A DNA stretch of 33,020 bases from an uncultured Thermogutta sp. (GCA_937128505.1 CAKZMM010000071.1:1-33020); one strand, 5' to 3'. Counted from the stretch's first letter, positions 1-8,596 are shown. Program-made: numbers and translations. Notes: generated from the letters alone by a model not told the origin.

Positions 1-162
1 CTGTCAGAAAGCCATGTTGGGAATATTGTCGGAAATTTCAGGAGGTTTTTCTTCTTTAAAAACCTTTGCCATCAAAGGCTCTTGCCTTGGCCTGCTGCTG
101 CGATATACCATTAATAAGTAAGATAGGTAAACTTTGCATGGCGGAAATCAGACCGGTTTTGC

Positions 163-211
163 TCAACTTTAGGTCGGCACACGAAACCTAAGCCTGCAAA
201 TTTAAAGTTGA
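163..211 (+). promoter_or_regulatory. Stem-loop in the leader of the first PEP-CTERM gene
   Basis: Bases 163-170 (TCAACTTT) are complementary to 204-211 (AAAGTTGA), and inside them TAGGT (170-174) can pair with ACCTA (186-190) around an 11-nt loop. The structure ends about 60 nt before the ATG at 274. It has no T-run, so it is not a simple terminator. It may be a leader structure or an operator. I recognise no known riboswitch. The rest of 1-273 holds no gene that I can support. Confidence 0.35.
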
Positions 212-273
212 ACGGTGGGGCTGGAAAATCGGCTGAGTCTTTCCGGCATTGATCGTCAAAGGATGGCTCGCAA

Positions 274-1260
274 ATGGCTTTTACGCAGTGGCTCTTTAGC
301 TACGAGCGATGGATGAGCCGGGTCGGCATTTTAGGTTCGCTCTGGGGGTGGATGCTGCTGTTGTTCTTGCCAATGACCCTGGCATTCTTGCCTTGCGCCC
401 AAGCGGCTTTTGTAAGCGAACACCTTCTACTGGATGGCCGCATAAATAATGTGCGATTCAAGTGCGTGGCCGGCGTTTGGCGCGGCGGGGTTTTTCAAGA
501 AAATCTCGGGCTGAATGCGATGGCGGTGGGTGACATTTTAGCCGGCGTCATCAAGGCGACCCGCGTGAACATGGTTCCCGAAAGTAGTTTTGAAGGGGAA
601 ATGACTGGTTATTTCGCGATGCGGGTGACCACCGCCATTACCGACTGGGGGGTGAAGGTTTACGAATTCGGTGCGGCTGGATCACACGATCCGTTTGGCC
701 GACTTAGCGGCGAGGAAAGCCTCCGGGTTTATCTAGATATAACGAAAGACTTTTCCCCGTCAGAGCCGCCTCTTGGCGGCTCGCGGGATGATGATGTGGT
801 CGCTGCCACCGATGGTCAGCTTTTTGCGAGCTTTGGCTTCGGCTATGCCATCGACCGGTCCTTCGGCGGTGCCCCGGATCCCGGGTACCTTCAAGGATTG
901 GCTTTCAACGCTCAATCGCTCTCGCTGAAAGGTGGATTAAGTCTGAAGGCGCTTGGCCCGGGGTTCGAATGGCTGATTTTTCCGGGGGTGTCTTCGGGTC
1001 CATGGGAGTCGGTGTACTCGGCCCTTTACTCGGAAAGATTAGTTCGCGGCGGTAATGCTCTCGCTCCTTGGGCTTATGGGACCCCGGGGGGTGACGCGAA
1101 CAACGTACTCGTCTTCCGGGCCATACCGGAGCCCAATTCGGCTATTTTGGGAGTGCTTGGTGTAACGAGTGCCCTCGTTTTCTTTCTTCTTTCGCCAGTT
1201 TTTTCCCAAAATGTCTGGGGCCCAATTAAGGGCGTGAAATCCGGCGGACACTCGGCGTAA
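274..1260 (+). CDS. PEP-CTERM-anchored exported protein, function unknown
   Basis: The 328-residue product has an N-terminal hydrophobic stretch (about residues 21-40) ending in a CAQA-type signal peptidase site near residue 44. It ends with a PEP-CTERM-like tail: IPEP at residues 284-287, then a hydrophobic segment and a short positively charged end (IKGVKSGG). PEP-CTERM proteins are known substrates of the exosortase/archaeosortase sorting system. No exosortase lies in this window, so that partner is inferred to be elsewhere. The middle (about 45-280) is Gly-rich and matches no domain I recognise. The ATG at 274 has a modest purine stretch (AAAGGA, 258-263); an internal ATG at 313 would still leave a signal peptide. 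The tail lacks the Arg cluster that usually ends the signal, so anchoring is probable rather than certain. A second PEP-CTERM gene follows on the same strand. Confidence 0.75.
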   Translation: MAFTQWLFSYERWMSRVGILGSLWGWMLLLFLPMTLAFLPCAQAAFVSEHLLLDGRINNVRFKCVAGVWRGGVFQENLGLNAMAVGDILAGVIKATRVNMVPESSFEGEMTGYFAMRVTTAITDWGVKVYEFGAAGSHDPFGRLSGEESLRVYLDITKDFSPSEPPLGGSRDDDVVAATDGQLFASFGFGYAIDRSFGGAPDPGYLQGLAFNAQSLSLKGGLSLKALGPGFEWLIFPGVSSGPWESVYSALYSERLVRGGNALAPWAYGTPGGDANNVLVFRAIPEPNSAILGVLGVTSALVFFLLSPVFSQNVWGPIKGVKSGGHSA

Positions 1261-1271
1261 ACGCCTTTTTT
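1254..1271 (+). terminator. Compact Rho-independent-like terminator overlapping the stop codon
   Basis: GGCG (1254-1257), a TAAA loop and CGCC (1262-1265) are followed directly by six T (1266-1271). The TAA stop codon (1258-1260) lies in the loop. The stem has only four strong pairs, so termination strength is uncertain, but position and U-tract fit an intrinsic terminator for the gene ending at 1260. Confidence 0.4.
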
Positions 1272-1682
1272 CGGTAAGCTTTTTTGAGTTCTATCCCAGC
1301 ACTTATCAGAGCGCCCCATCTGGATTCCGGGGTAGTCGGCGATTTGTCTACCAGCTTGTTCATAGGCTGTGTCCTCCCAAAACTACCGCTTTATAGGCTA
1401 TCTGTAAAATTTCAAGATTTTTCTGACCCTGCATTAAAAGCGTCTTGCCGCAATTCCAGGACTAACTTTTGCGTTTGTGTTAATTGGGATTTTACTATCA
1501 CAAAGTGCTAGCGTTTGCGTGACGGGCTAATTATGATGTGATTGGGACGCCGCGATTTGCGGAGAACTCGTATTGCCCGATTTTTTATTAGAGTTTTTTT
1601 CAGTGCGATGTTTGCGCATGCCTTTTCGCGCAAAGATGGCCCCCGAGAATTCCGTAATTTGACATGCTGTAGGGAGGCCGCT
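1272..1682. other. Intergenic region without recognisable gene
   Basis: About 410 bases between the two PEP-CTERM genes. The reading frame of the next gene is open from about 1542, but only the start at 1683 has a ribosome binding site and a signal peptide directly behind it. The promoter of the second PEP-CTERM gene should lie here; I could not identify clear -35/-10 boxes. Confidence 0.5.
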
Positions 1683-3185
1683 ATGTGGTTTTGTTCCTGT
1701 AGTGTTCATGTCCCCTCGGGCTTGGCTTGTGTGTTTAAGTTTGTCCTTGCGCTGGGCTTTGCGATCGGTTTTCAGGGCTTGATGGCCCGAGCTAGTCCGC
1801 CCGGTGGTTTCGCCGCATCGCCGCGGGAAACGCAAGAACCAGCGGGCGGGATTAGTCTCGCCGGAAGGTTGCCGTTCGCCTCTCCGCTTTTACACCTCGC
1901 GCGCAGCTCCAGTGGTGCACCGGCTAGCCCCTTGGTTCCGATGGATTTGCGCTCGGCGGATATTGTTCGGTTGGCTTTGCGGCAAACAGAATCCAGTGAA
2001 TCTGGTAATGAGAAACGCACGGAAATCGCACCTGGTGAAACGGAGACCGGCTCGGAATCGGAGGAGCTACCCAAGGTTGGATTCTTGCATTCTTGGAGTG
2101 CTTGTTGCCCGGAAATTCCCCGTCATTTCTTCCAGGAGCCTTTAGTGGCTTTGAGTGCCGGTTGGCAGCACGGACTTGCGTTGCGGAGCGATGGGCAAGT
2201 CTTGGCATGGGGACTGAACGATTTTGATCAGGCACAGCCACCGGAAACCGGGCCGTTTGTGGCCGTGTCAGCGGGGGGATTTCATAGCCTTGCTTTGCGG
2301 CCAGACGGAACGATCGTAGCCTGGGGAGCCAACGAGTATGGACAAGCTGAGCCGCCAAAGACGGGAGATTTTTCGGCGATAAGCGCCGGGGGTTATCATA
2401 GCTTGGCACTGACCCCGGACGGGGCCATCGTAGGTTGGGGCGATAATCGGTTTGGTCAAATTGATTGTCCCAAGGGGCACGGCTTTACAGCGATTAGCGC
2501 CGGGGGCTTTCACAATCTCGCGCTTAAGGAAGATGGTTCGATCGTGGCGTGGGGCTCGAATGAGCATGGACAGTCAAATCCGCCAAGCGGAAATGAGTTT
2601 GTGGCGGTCGCAGCGGGCGGGTTCCACAGTCTGGCTCTGAAGAGTGATGGCTCCATCGTCGGTTGGGGTGCGAACGATTTCGGCCAAGCCAGCCCGCCGG
2701 AGGGGAATGACTTTGTGGCCATTAGTGCGGGCCTTTACCACAGTTTGGCCTTGCGACGCGATGGGACGATTGTGGGCTGGGGAAGCAACGAATGTGGGCA
2801 GATTGATCTACCCGGCTACGGTGGGTTTTTCTCGATTGCCGCCGGAGGTTGCTGTAGCTACGCGTTGCGAACCGACACGGGCTTGGTGGCTGCGAAAGAA
2901 AGCGTGCTGAGCTCCGAAGCGGCAGGTTGGACGCCAATCCTGGGACAATTCGACACCTTCGGTACTGCGACGGGTGCCGTGGCCCGAGGTGGAGGGCTTG
3001 GCGGCGGCTATGGGGGTTATTGGGGCGGCGGCGGAGGGGGATCGCCTGATCGGCCAGGGGGGCCGGATGAGCCGCCGTTCGTCATTCCGGAGCCGAATAC
3101 CATCGCGCTACTGGCCGCATTCGCTACGATGCTTTGCGCCTGGTATGTGCACGTGAGAATGCGTCAAGTTAGTGCCGTCCAGTAA
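1683..3185 (+). CDS. Exported RCC1-like beta-propeller protein with PEP-CTERM anchor
   Basis: The 500-residue product starts at ATG 1683, chosen because GGGAGG (1672-1677) lies 5 nt upstream and a signal peptide (hydrophobic about 12-33, cleavage near MARA/S, 36-37) begins there. Residues 155-382 are six consecutive repeats of exactly 38 residues, with a partial seventh to about 398. Their consensus is AxSAGGFHSLALxxDGxIV then GWGxNxxGQxxPP. This resembles RCC1 (regulator of chromosome condensation) repeats, which form seven-bladed propellers. A Gly-rich linker (about 437-460) leads to VIPEP (467-471), a transmembrane helix and a basic end (HVRMRQ), a good PEP-CTERM signal. The inferred role is a surface or periplasmic propeller used for binding; the ligand is unknown. 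It is probably co-regulated with the upstream PEP-CTERM gene only if the small terminator is leaky. Confidence 0.85.
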   Translation: MWFCSCSVHVPSGLACVFKFVLALGFAIGFQGLMARASPPGGFAASPRETQEPAGGISLAGRLPFASPLLHLARSSSGAPASPLVPMDLRSADIVRLALRQTESSESGNEKRTEIAPGETETGSESEELPKVGFLHSWSACCPEIPRHFFQEPLVALSAGWQHGLALRSDGQVLAWGLNDFDQAQPPETGPFVAVSAGGFHSLALRPDGTIVAWGANEYGQAEPPKTGDFSAISAGGYHSLALTPDGAIVGWGDNRFGQIDCPKGHGFTAISAGGFHNLALKEDGSIVAWGSNEHGQSNPPSGNEFVAVAAGGFHSLALKSDGSIVGWGANDFGQASPPEGNDFVAISAGLYHSLALRRDGTIVGWGSNECGQIDLPGYGGFFSIAAGGCCSYALRTDTGLVAAKESVLSSEAAGWTPILGQFDTFGTATGAVARGGGLGGGYGGYWGGGGGGSPDRPGGPDEPPFVIPEPNTIALLAAFATMLCAWYVHVRMRQVSAVQ

Positions 3186-3454
3186 CGCGAATTGGAAGCC
3201 CCAGGATTTAGCCTCCGTATCATTCCCGCCTTTAACTTCAAGTCAACAGGATGATTCCATATCGCATGCCGCTCGCGGGGGTGGGGAAGGTACTTCCTGG
3301 ACTGCTGGGGTCAAGATGTCGCCGGGAAGCTCCAGTAGCTTGGCGCGAAGCTCTAAAAGGCCGGTAGGATAGGGTCAAGCCAATTGGCGCTCTCGCTCTT
3401 GCTACACGAAGCTTCCTCTAAAGCTTCTCTCGACAACTCCGGTCGGCGGGTTCT

Positions 3455-3715
3455 TTAGCGATTGAGCCAGTGCCAAGGGAGAATTCGTGCGCGGGCGGGT
3501 TCGGGGATGGGCTTGTCGTATTCGCGAGGTCGAGCGCCGACGATGGCTGGCCCGGGCTCATTTTCGGGAAAAGGATCAAATACTTGTGCGCGGGATTGCT
3601 GTTGCGAGGGTGTGCCTGGCGTAAACCAATTGGGACGTCCGAGCGTCTGACAGCCCAAGGCTAACACGGATGCCATCAGAAGACTTGCACGAAACAATCT
3701 GTTGTGGGTTTTCAC
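3455..3715 (-). CDS. Small predicted lipoprotein
   Basis: The 86-residue product has a basic start, a hydrophobic core (residues 10-20) and a lipobox-like ALGC with Cys22, so it is probably exported and lipid-anchored. The -3 residue is Ala where Leu is usual. The mature part is short, Pro-rich and polar (PFPENEPGPAIVG, then PIPEPARARILPW), with no domain I recognise. It starts with GTG at 3715, preceded by GGGAG (complement of 3724-3728) 8 nt away. It stands alone, convergent with the RCC1-like gene. A small inverted repeat (GAAGCTT, 3408-3414, with AAGCTTC, 3421-3427) lies about 30 nt after its stop and could mark the transcript end, although it has no U-tract. Small lipoproteins of this kind are frequent in planctomycetes; the function is unknown. 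Confidence 0.65.
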   Translation of the reverse strand: MKTHNRLFRASLLMASVLALGCQTLGRPNWFTPGTPSQQQSRAQVFDPFPENEPGPAIVGARPREYDKPIPEPARARILPWHWLNR

Positions 3716-4673
3716 CGAAGGGGCTCCCGTAATTGCGACACCTGGTAATTGACTAGCGATTATTTCCTAATACCTGCCCGCAGAGTTCAAAGGGTGACTG
3801 CCGCGATCCTGAGCTTTGAACTTCAGTTAAGTTTCACTTTATCACTCCTCACGCTCGCGATGGGTGAACCATCCCAGTCGACTCCGAACGCTTGCTCAGC
3901 CACGCGCGAATTGGCGTTAGTTGGTCAACTCCCAAAAGGAGACTCCCCATCCTACTAAGACTAGATCGGCCCCGAGTGTATAAAAGGCTATAGCGGGCAG
4001 AAAAGATCGGTTTAAGCCTTAAAAGCTAGGGTTCGGTTTTGGGAAGCAAAAACTTCTTGGGGAAGAGGTTTCGGGAGTGTGGCTGAGAAGGGGGCGGTTA
4101 GTGAAAAGCCCCCGTAAGCTTTCTCACCGGCACGTCCGGCCTTTACCTCAGAATCAAATTGCTAAGTTGTTGAGGCTAACCTTCTCCGCCGGACACTCGG
4201 GTTGCATAGGGCAAACGAGGTCAAAATTCGCGTCGGGGATTGGGTTTACACAGGTTCATCCCGCAGCCATGCCCGGGCATTATCGCGAAAATCAAATTCC
4301 GAATTACCCGAAATGGGCCAAGCTACACCTTTCGGACGGCGAAAAAGCCGGTGTCGCAACCTTTAATGCGCCTTGGTCAAGAAAGGCGAAACGCCAGATT
4401 TTGCTTGCCGAACCAAATCGGAGGGTTGAAGCGGCCCTGTCGGCTTGCGTCGTACTTCTTTATCCCGGGTCAGCAACCGGTTATGGGCCGCAAGCTTAAG
4501 GTGGTTTTAAGCGTTGGAGGTTGCATCAGGGAGATACCGCCTCGATATTGATATCGCCAGTGATAATCCTAGGAGGGTTTGCCGCATCATCTGCTTGCCG
4601 TGCAACTTTCCGGAGAATGTTTCGAACGGGTCCAAGCAGCTTTGCCAAATCTTTTTCAATCGGAGGTTTTGAC
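3716..4673. other. Long intergenic region with a nested hairpin
   Basis: About 960 bases with no gene I can support. Open frames here lack ribosome binding sites and recognisable protein features, including the one running into the next gene from about 4521. A nested inverted repeat is present: TGAGAA (4084-4089) with TTCTCA (4121-4126), and inside it GGGGGC (4090-4095) with GCCCCC (4108-4113). It lies about 550 bp before the oxidoreductase start and may be a structured RNA or a transcript end. Confidence 0.4.
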
Positions 4674-6194
4674 ATGGGCGCTACAAACGGTGTGAATCGT
4701 CGGGGATTCGTCGCAACGGCGGCAGCGAGCACAGCCGCTGCCATCGTGCCGCGGCATGTTCTGGGAGGGGCCGGTTACGTCGCACCCAATGACAAGATCA
4801 CACTGGCCCATATCGGCATGGGAACCCAAGGATTTCGGGAATTAGGGGCTTTGCTGGATGATCCGCGGATCCAAATCGTGGCGGTTTGCGATCCCAATGA
4901 GGATAGCAACGACTACATCGAATGGGGAAAAAATGGGATCAGGAATTTGATTCGACGTTATCTGGGAGACCCCCACTGGCGTGAAGGAGTGGAAGGTTGT
5001 CCCGGAGGCCGCGAGGTGGGGCGGCTTGTCGTCGAGACCTATTATACCAAGACGCGTCAGGTTGCTGATTATAAGGGGTGCCGAAGCTATGCCGACTTTC
5101 GGGAACTCTTGGAGCAGGAAAAAGACCTGGATGCCATAAAGGTGATGACGCCAGATCATCTCCACGGGCCGATTGCCGTTGCGGCCATGAAAAAAGGGAT
5201 CCACGTAGCCATGCACAAGCCTTTGGCAAACCGGCTGCATGAATGCCGGCTTGTTGTAGAAACGGCCCGCAAAAGTGGGGTGGCTACACACCTGTTGGCG
5301 TATGGGGCGGCACCGGACAATCGTCGGGTTGCCGCTGCCATACAAAAAGGCGTAATCGGCCAACTTCGCGAAATCCATAATTGGTCTAATCGCCCGGTCT
5401 GGCCACAGTACGCGGAGATTCCGAAGGAGCCAACACCGATTCCGCCCGGGTTCGACTGGCAGCTTTGGCTTGGCCCGGCGGTCGATCGGCCTTACCACCC
5501 TTGCTACACGCACACGGTGTTCCGAGGTTGGTACGACTTTGGGGGCGGCTCAATGGCCGATATGGGAATTTATAGCCTTTGGCCGGTCTTCGAACAGCTA
5601 CAGCTTGGCGTGCCCATTGCCGCCGAAGGCTGGGGAACCCATCAGTGCACGATTACCGAAAATTTAAGTCGGGTCATTCGAAACGATTACTCCTATCCGA
5701 TAGCGTGCAGTTTTCGCTTCTGCTTCGCTCCGCGGGAAGAACAAGCGGGGATTGAACTTTACTGGTATGACGGTGGGATGAAACCTCCGCGACCTGATAT
5801 TCTAAAAGCGGCCGGTGTCCGATTCCGTCCGGAAGGGATCATGTTCGTCGGTGAAAATGGCGTGATTGTCGCAGGATTTCAGGGTCAGGACCCGGTGGTT
5901 TTCACGAATGGGAAGCGGCAAGCCCTTTGGGAACTTATGCCTGCTGATAGCCTCGGGCAGCCCGAGGCGGAGCGGCGGGGGATCGATAGCTGGATTCGGG
6001 CATGCCAGGGTGGTCCGCCTTCACCGGGGAATTTTGTGGCTGCGGCCGATGTTTCCGACACCGTCAACCTGGGGACAGTGGCGCTGCGGGCTCAGGAGCT
6101 GATCGAGTTCGATTCCGCGGCCATGAAAGTGACCAATGTAGCCTCGGCCAACAAATACATCTATCGCGAGTACCGGCCCGGTTGGGAAATGTGA
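4674..6194 (+). CDS. Tat-exported Gfo/Idh/MocA-family NAD(P)-dependent oxidoreductase
   Basis: The 506-residue product starts at ATG 4674 with GGAGG at 4662-4666, 7 nt upstream. The N-terminus carries a twin-arginine signal (NRRGF, residues 8-12) and a short Ala-rich hydrophobic region, so it is predicted to be exported folded with its cofactor. A Rossmann fold follows: KITLAHIGMGTQG (41-53), then VAVCDPN. The family's EKP motif, whose Lys contributes to cofactor binding and catalysis, appears here as HKP (181-183, in AMHKPLANR). The C-terminal half is the substrate-binding alpha/beta domain (about 200-490) with GGGSMADMGIY in the expected place. Family members oxidise or reduce sugars, inositols and related polyols; the substrate cannot be named. 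Planctomycetes carry many Tat-exported copies. The flavoprotein 430 bp downstream is on the same strand but need not share a transcript. Confidence 0.9.
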   Translation: MGATNGVNRRGFVATAAASTAAAIVPRHVLGGAGYVAPNDKITLAHIGMGTQGFRELGALLDDPRIQIVAVCDPNEDSNDYIEWGKNGIRNLIRRYLGDPHWREGVEGCPGGREVGRLVVETYYTKTRQVADYKGCRSYADFRELLEQEKDLDAIKVMTPDHLHGPIAVAAMKKGIHVAMHKPLANRLHECRLVVETARKSGVATHLLAYGAAPDNRRVAAAIQKGVIGQLREIHNWSNRPVWPQYAEIPKEPTPIPPGFDWQLWLGPAVDRPYHPCYTHTVFRGWYDFGGGSMADMGIYSLWPVFEQLQLGVPIAAEGWGTHQCTITENLSRVIRNDYSYPIACSFRFCFAPREEQAGIELYWYDGGMKPPRPDILKAAGVRFRPEGIMFVGENGVIVAGFQGQDPVVFTNGKRQALWELMPADSLGQPEAERRGIDSWIRACQGGPPSPGNFVAAADVSDTVNLGTVALRAQELIEFDSAAMKVTNVASANKYIYREYRPGWEM

Positions 6195-6432
6195 TGGTGC
6201 CACCGAGGTCCCGATCAAGAAACTGAATTTGGCAAGAATTGGAAGTTGGCACGCTCCAGAAGCTGGCCACATTGTATCCGCGTGATAGGCTTCACAAAAA
6301 TCGCGCGAAGTTTTCTCGAAGGGGGCCCCGGTCCAAGTGCCCTCCGCGTGGACAGGAAGCAAGCCCCGAAGTCGCCAGCGGTAAGCTTTTCAGAGATAGT
6401 GCGCTTTGCGTGGGCAGGAAACGAGTGAATAG

Positions 6433-6604
6433 AGCACCTCATTTCCGAGCTTGCGCGCCGGGGTGCTGTTCCATTTTCGTAATCCAAATAACCCGGGCTT
6501 AATGCAGGTGCTTAGAGAGTTGCGTAGTCCGTGCAGGTTACGAAAAATGGATGGATCTGCGTGCGTCGCTGTTGTCCTTCCAGATCTAAGCGATTACGGA
6601 AAAT
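6433..6604 (+). promoter_or_regulatory. Structured leader with alternative pairing before the flavoprotein gene
   Basis: Two inverted repeats follow each other. AGCACCTC (6433-6440) pairs with GGGGTGCT (6460-6467). TCCATTTTCGTAA (6470-6482) pairs with TTACGAAAAATGGA (6538-6551) with one bulged base, around a 55-nt loop. The core of that left arm (6473-6484) can instead pair with GATTACGGAAAAT (6592-6604), which lies 8 nt before the GGAG (6612-6615) of the flavoprotein. Mutually exclusive stems reaching towards a ribosome binding site are typical of attenuators and riboswitches, but no known class is recognised. An alternative is that the two similar right arms are repeated protein-binding sites. 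No coding gene is supported in 6195-6622. Confidence 0.4.
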
Positions 6605-6622
6605 TTCTCATGGAGCAATTTA

Positions 6623-8596
6623 ATGCACGAAGAAACGTTGTTAGCGCCTGAAATTTGCAAGTTTCAACGCGAAATTCGAACTATCTGGGTTCACTCTTTA
6701 GTGGTGGGAAGTGGGGCAGCGGGGTTAAACGCCGCCATTCAGTTGGTCCGCTCCGGAGTGACTGATGTGGTGATTGTCACCGAGGGATTGGATCGCGGCA
6801 CTTCTATCAATGCGGGGAGTGACAAACAGACCTATTACAAATTGTCGCTTTGCGGGGATCAAACCGACTCTCCGCTAGCCCTTGCGGAGACATTGTTTGC
6901 GGCCGGAAGCATGCACGGGGATTTGGCGCTAGTGGAGGCGGCGCAATCGGCCCGCGCATTCTTTAACCTCGTGAATCTCGGCGTACGTTTTCCTCAGGAT
7001 CCGTATGGACAGTTTCCAGGCTATAAAACGGATCATGATCCTCGGCAAAGGGCGACCTCGGTCGGGCCGTACACCTCGCAGGAAATGTGCCGGAAATTAA
7101 TCGCGGAGGTACGGCGGTTGGGAATTCCGGTTTTTGAGGGGCGAAGTGCCGTCGCTATGCTCGCATTGAGGGAAGGCGAAACACGGTGTGCCTGCGGCAT
7201 TATCACGCTGAATGAGCAAGGGTTATTCGAGGCTTTTCTCTCAGAAAATACCATTTTTGCGGTCGGCGGTCCGGCCCTGCTTTATGAGGCCAGTGTTTAT
7301 CCCCCGGCCCAGACAGGTGGCATTGGGATTGCACTCTTGGCGGGGGCGAAGGCCCAGAATTTGCCCGAATCGCAATTCGGATTGGCAGCCACGGTCTATC
7401 GCTGGAATGTGTCCGGGACGTACATGCAGGTAGTGCCGCGATTTGTGAGTCAGGGTGACGGGGGCGAACTTCGCGAATTTCTTCAGGAATATTTTCCCGA
7501 TCCGGGTCAAAGGGCTTCGCTGGTCTTCCTCAAGGGGTATCAGTGGCCTTTCGACGCTCGGAAGGTGCCCGGTGGTTCCTCAATGGTGGATATCTTGGTC
7601 TATTACGAAAGCGTTGTGCGGGGCAGGTCAGTTTACTTGGATTATCGAACTAACCCGAATGAATTTTCGTTCGCTTCGCTGAGTGCCGAAGCACGAAGCT
7701 ACCTCGAGCGCTCCGGGGCCTTTCAAGAAACCCCTTTGGAACGGCTCAGGCACATGAATCCGGCTGCCATTGGGGTTTTTTCCGAACACGGGATCGATCT
7801 CGCCAAGGAACCCTTGCGAATTGCCGTTTGCTCGCAACATAACAACGGCGGATTGGCGGCGAACCGCTGGTGGGAGTCCTTGAACGTCAAGCATTTGTTC
7901 CCCATCGGCGAAGTCAACGGATCGCATGGGGTTGCACGGCCTGGAGGGGCATCGCTCAATGCGGGGCAGGTCGGGGGGTTCCGAGCTGCCGAATTCATCG
8001 CTTCCAGCTACCGCGATTGGACCGTGGAACGTTCGCGGGCCTTAGATGAAGTTTTCCGATCGCTCGCGGAGTTATGCCATTATTTGACGCTGTCTCGAGA
8101 AAGTGCCATCTCTTGGCAAAGTGATCGAGCGGAATTTCAACGGCGAATGACGGCAGCCGGCAGTCACATCCGCCGGACAAGCCAACTGCAAGAAGCTACC
8201 GGCGAAGCGTGGCGGCAATATCAGCGTATTCGCACCAGCGGAAGTGGTTTCGCCGAAAAGCACGAAGCGCTGGAAAGCTTGCGAAACCTACATCTTTGTT
8301 TTGCCCATGCCGTCTACCTTGATGCGATCCGATTCGCCTTGGAAAGCGGTGTCGGGAGCCGGGGCTCAGCAATCGTCGTGGATCCGGCTGGAATCCGCTT
8401 GCACGAGAAACTGCCGCCCGACTGGGCGGTAGTGCCGGAAAACCCTCAATTCCGAGACCTTGTTTTGGAGACGATCCCGGCTCCGGAGGGATACGCGGAA
8501 CATCGATGGGTAGCTCGACGTCCGATCCCGAAACCGGATACGTGGTTCGAAACAGCCTGGGCCGCCTTTGGGGAGGGAAAGATCTTCGAGGTGTAG
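6623..8596 (+). CDS. FAD-dependent oxidoreductase of the fumarate reductase/succinate dehydrogenase flavoprotein type
   Basis: The 657-residue product starts at ATG 6623 with GGAG at 6612-6615. Residues 24-40 hold the dinucleotide-binding motif (VVGSGAAGLNAAI, GxGxxG at 29-34). A second FAD contact region near 427-450 (PIGEVNGSHGVARPGG) has the position and form of the GE(x) segment in SdhA, FrdA and L-aspartate oxidase. The segment between carries a QHNNGG motif resembling the HYxxGG motif of those enzymes. No signal peptide is visible, so it is probably cytoplasmic. Neither an iron-sulfur nor a membrane subunit of succinate dehydrogenase is adjacent, which argues against a respiratory complex and for a soluble enzyme. 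The C-terminal region (about 460-657) is divergent and may set the substrate, which is unknown. Fold assignment is firm; the reaction is inference. Confidence 0.85.
   Translation: MHEETLLAPEICKFQREIRTIWVHSLVVGSGAAGLNAAIQLVRSGVTDVVIVTEGLDRGTSINAGSDKQTYYKLSLCGDQTDSPLALAETLFAAGSMHGDLALVEAAQSARAFFNLVNLGVRFPQDPYGQFPGYKTDHDPRQRATSVGPYTSQEMCRKLIAEVRRLGIPVFEGRSAVAMLALREGETRCACGIITLNEQGLFEAFLSENTIFAVGGPALLYEASVYPPAQTGGIGIALLAGAKAQNLPESQFGLAATVYRWNVSGTYMQVVPRFVSQGDGGELREFLQEYFPDPGQRASLVFLKGYQWPFDARKVPGGSSMVDILVYYESVVRGRSVYLDYRTNPNEFSFASLSAEARSYLERSGAFQETPLERLRHMNPAAIGVFSEHGIDLAKEPLRIAVCSQHNNGGLAANRWWESLNVKHLFPIGEVNGSHGVARPGGASLNAGQVGGFRAAEFIASSYRDWTVERSRALDEVFRSLAELCHYLTLSRESAISWQSDRAEFQRRMTAAGSHIRRTSQLQEATGEAWRQYQRIRTSGSGFAEKHEALESLRNLHLCFAHAVYLDAIRFALESGVGSRGSAIVVDPAGIRLHEKLPPDWAVVPENPQFRDLVLETIPAPEGYAEHRWVARRPIPKPDTWFETAWAAFGEGKIFEV

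Noticed and set aside
1542-1682. N-terminal extension of the RCC1-like protein
   Set aside because: The frame is open, but GGGAGG and the signal peptide both point to the ATG at 1683.
4077-4673. Open frames before the oxidoreductase, including an N-terminal extension from about 4521
   Set aside because: No ribosome binding site and no domain; GGAGG and the twin-arginine signal start at 4662-4674.
6340-6370. GGACAGGAAGCAAGCC, loosely like the conserved loop of bacterial SRP RNA
   Set aside because: It does not match the GGAAGGAAGCAG-type core, and no surrounding stem fits.
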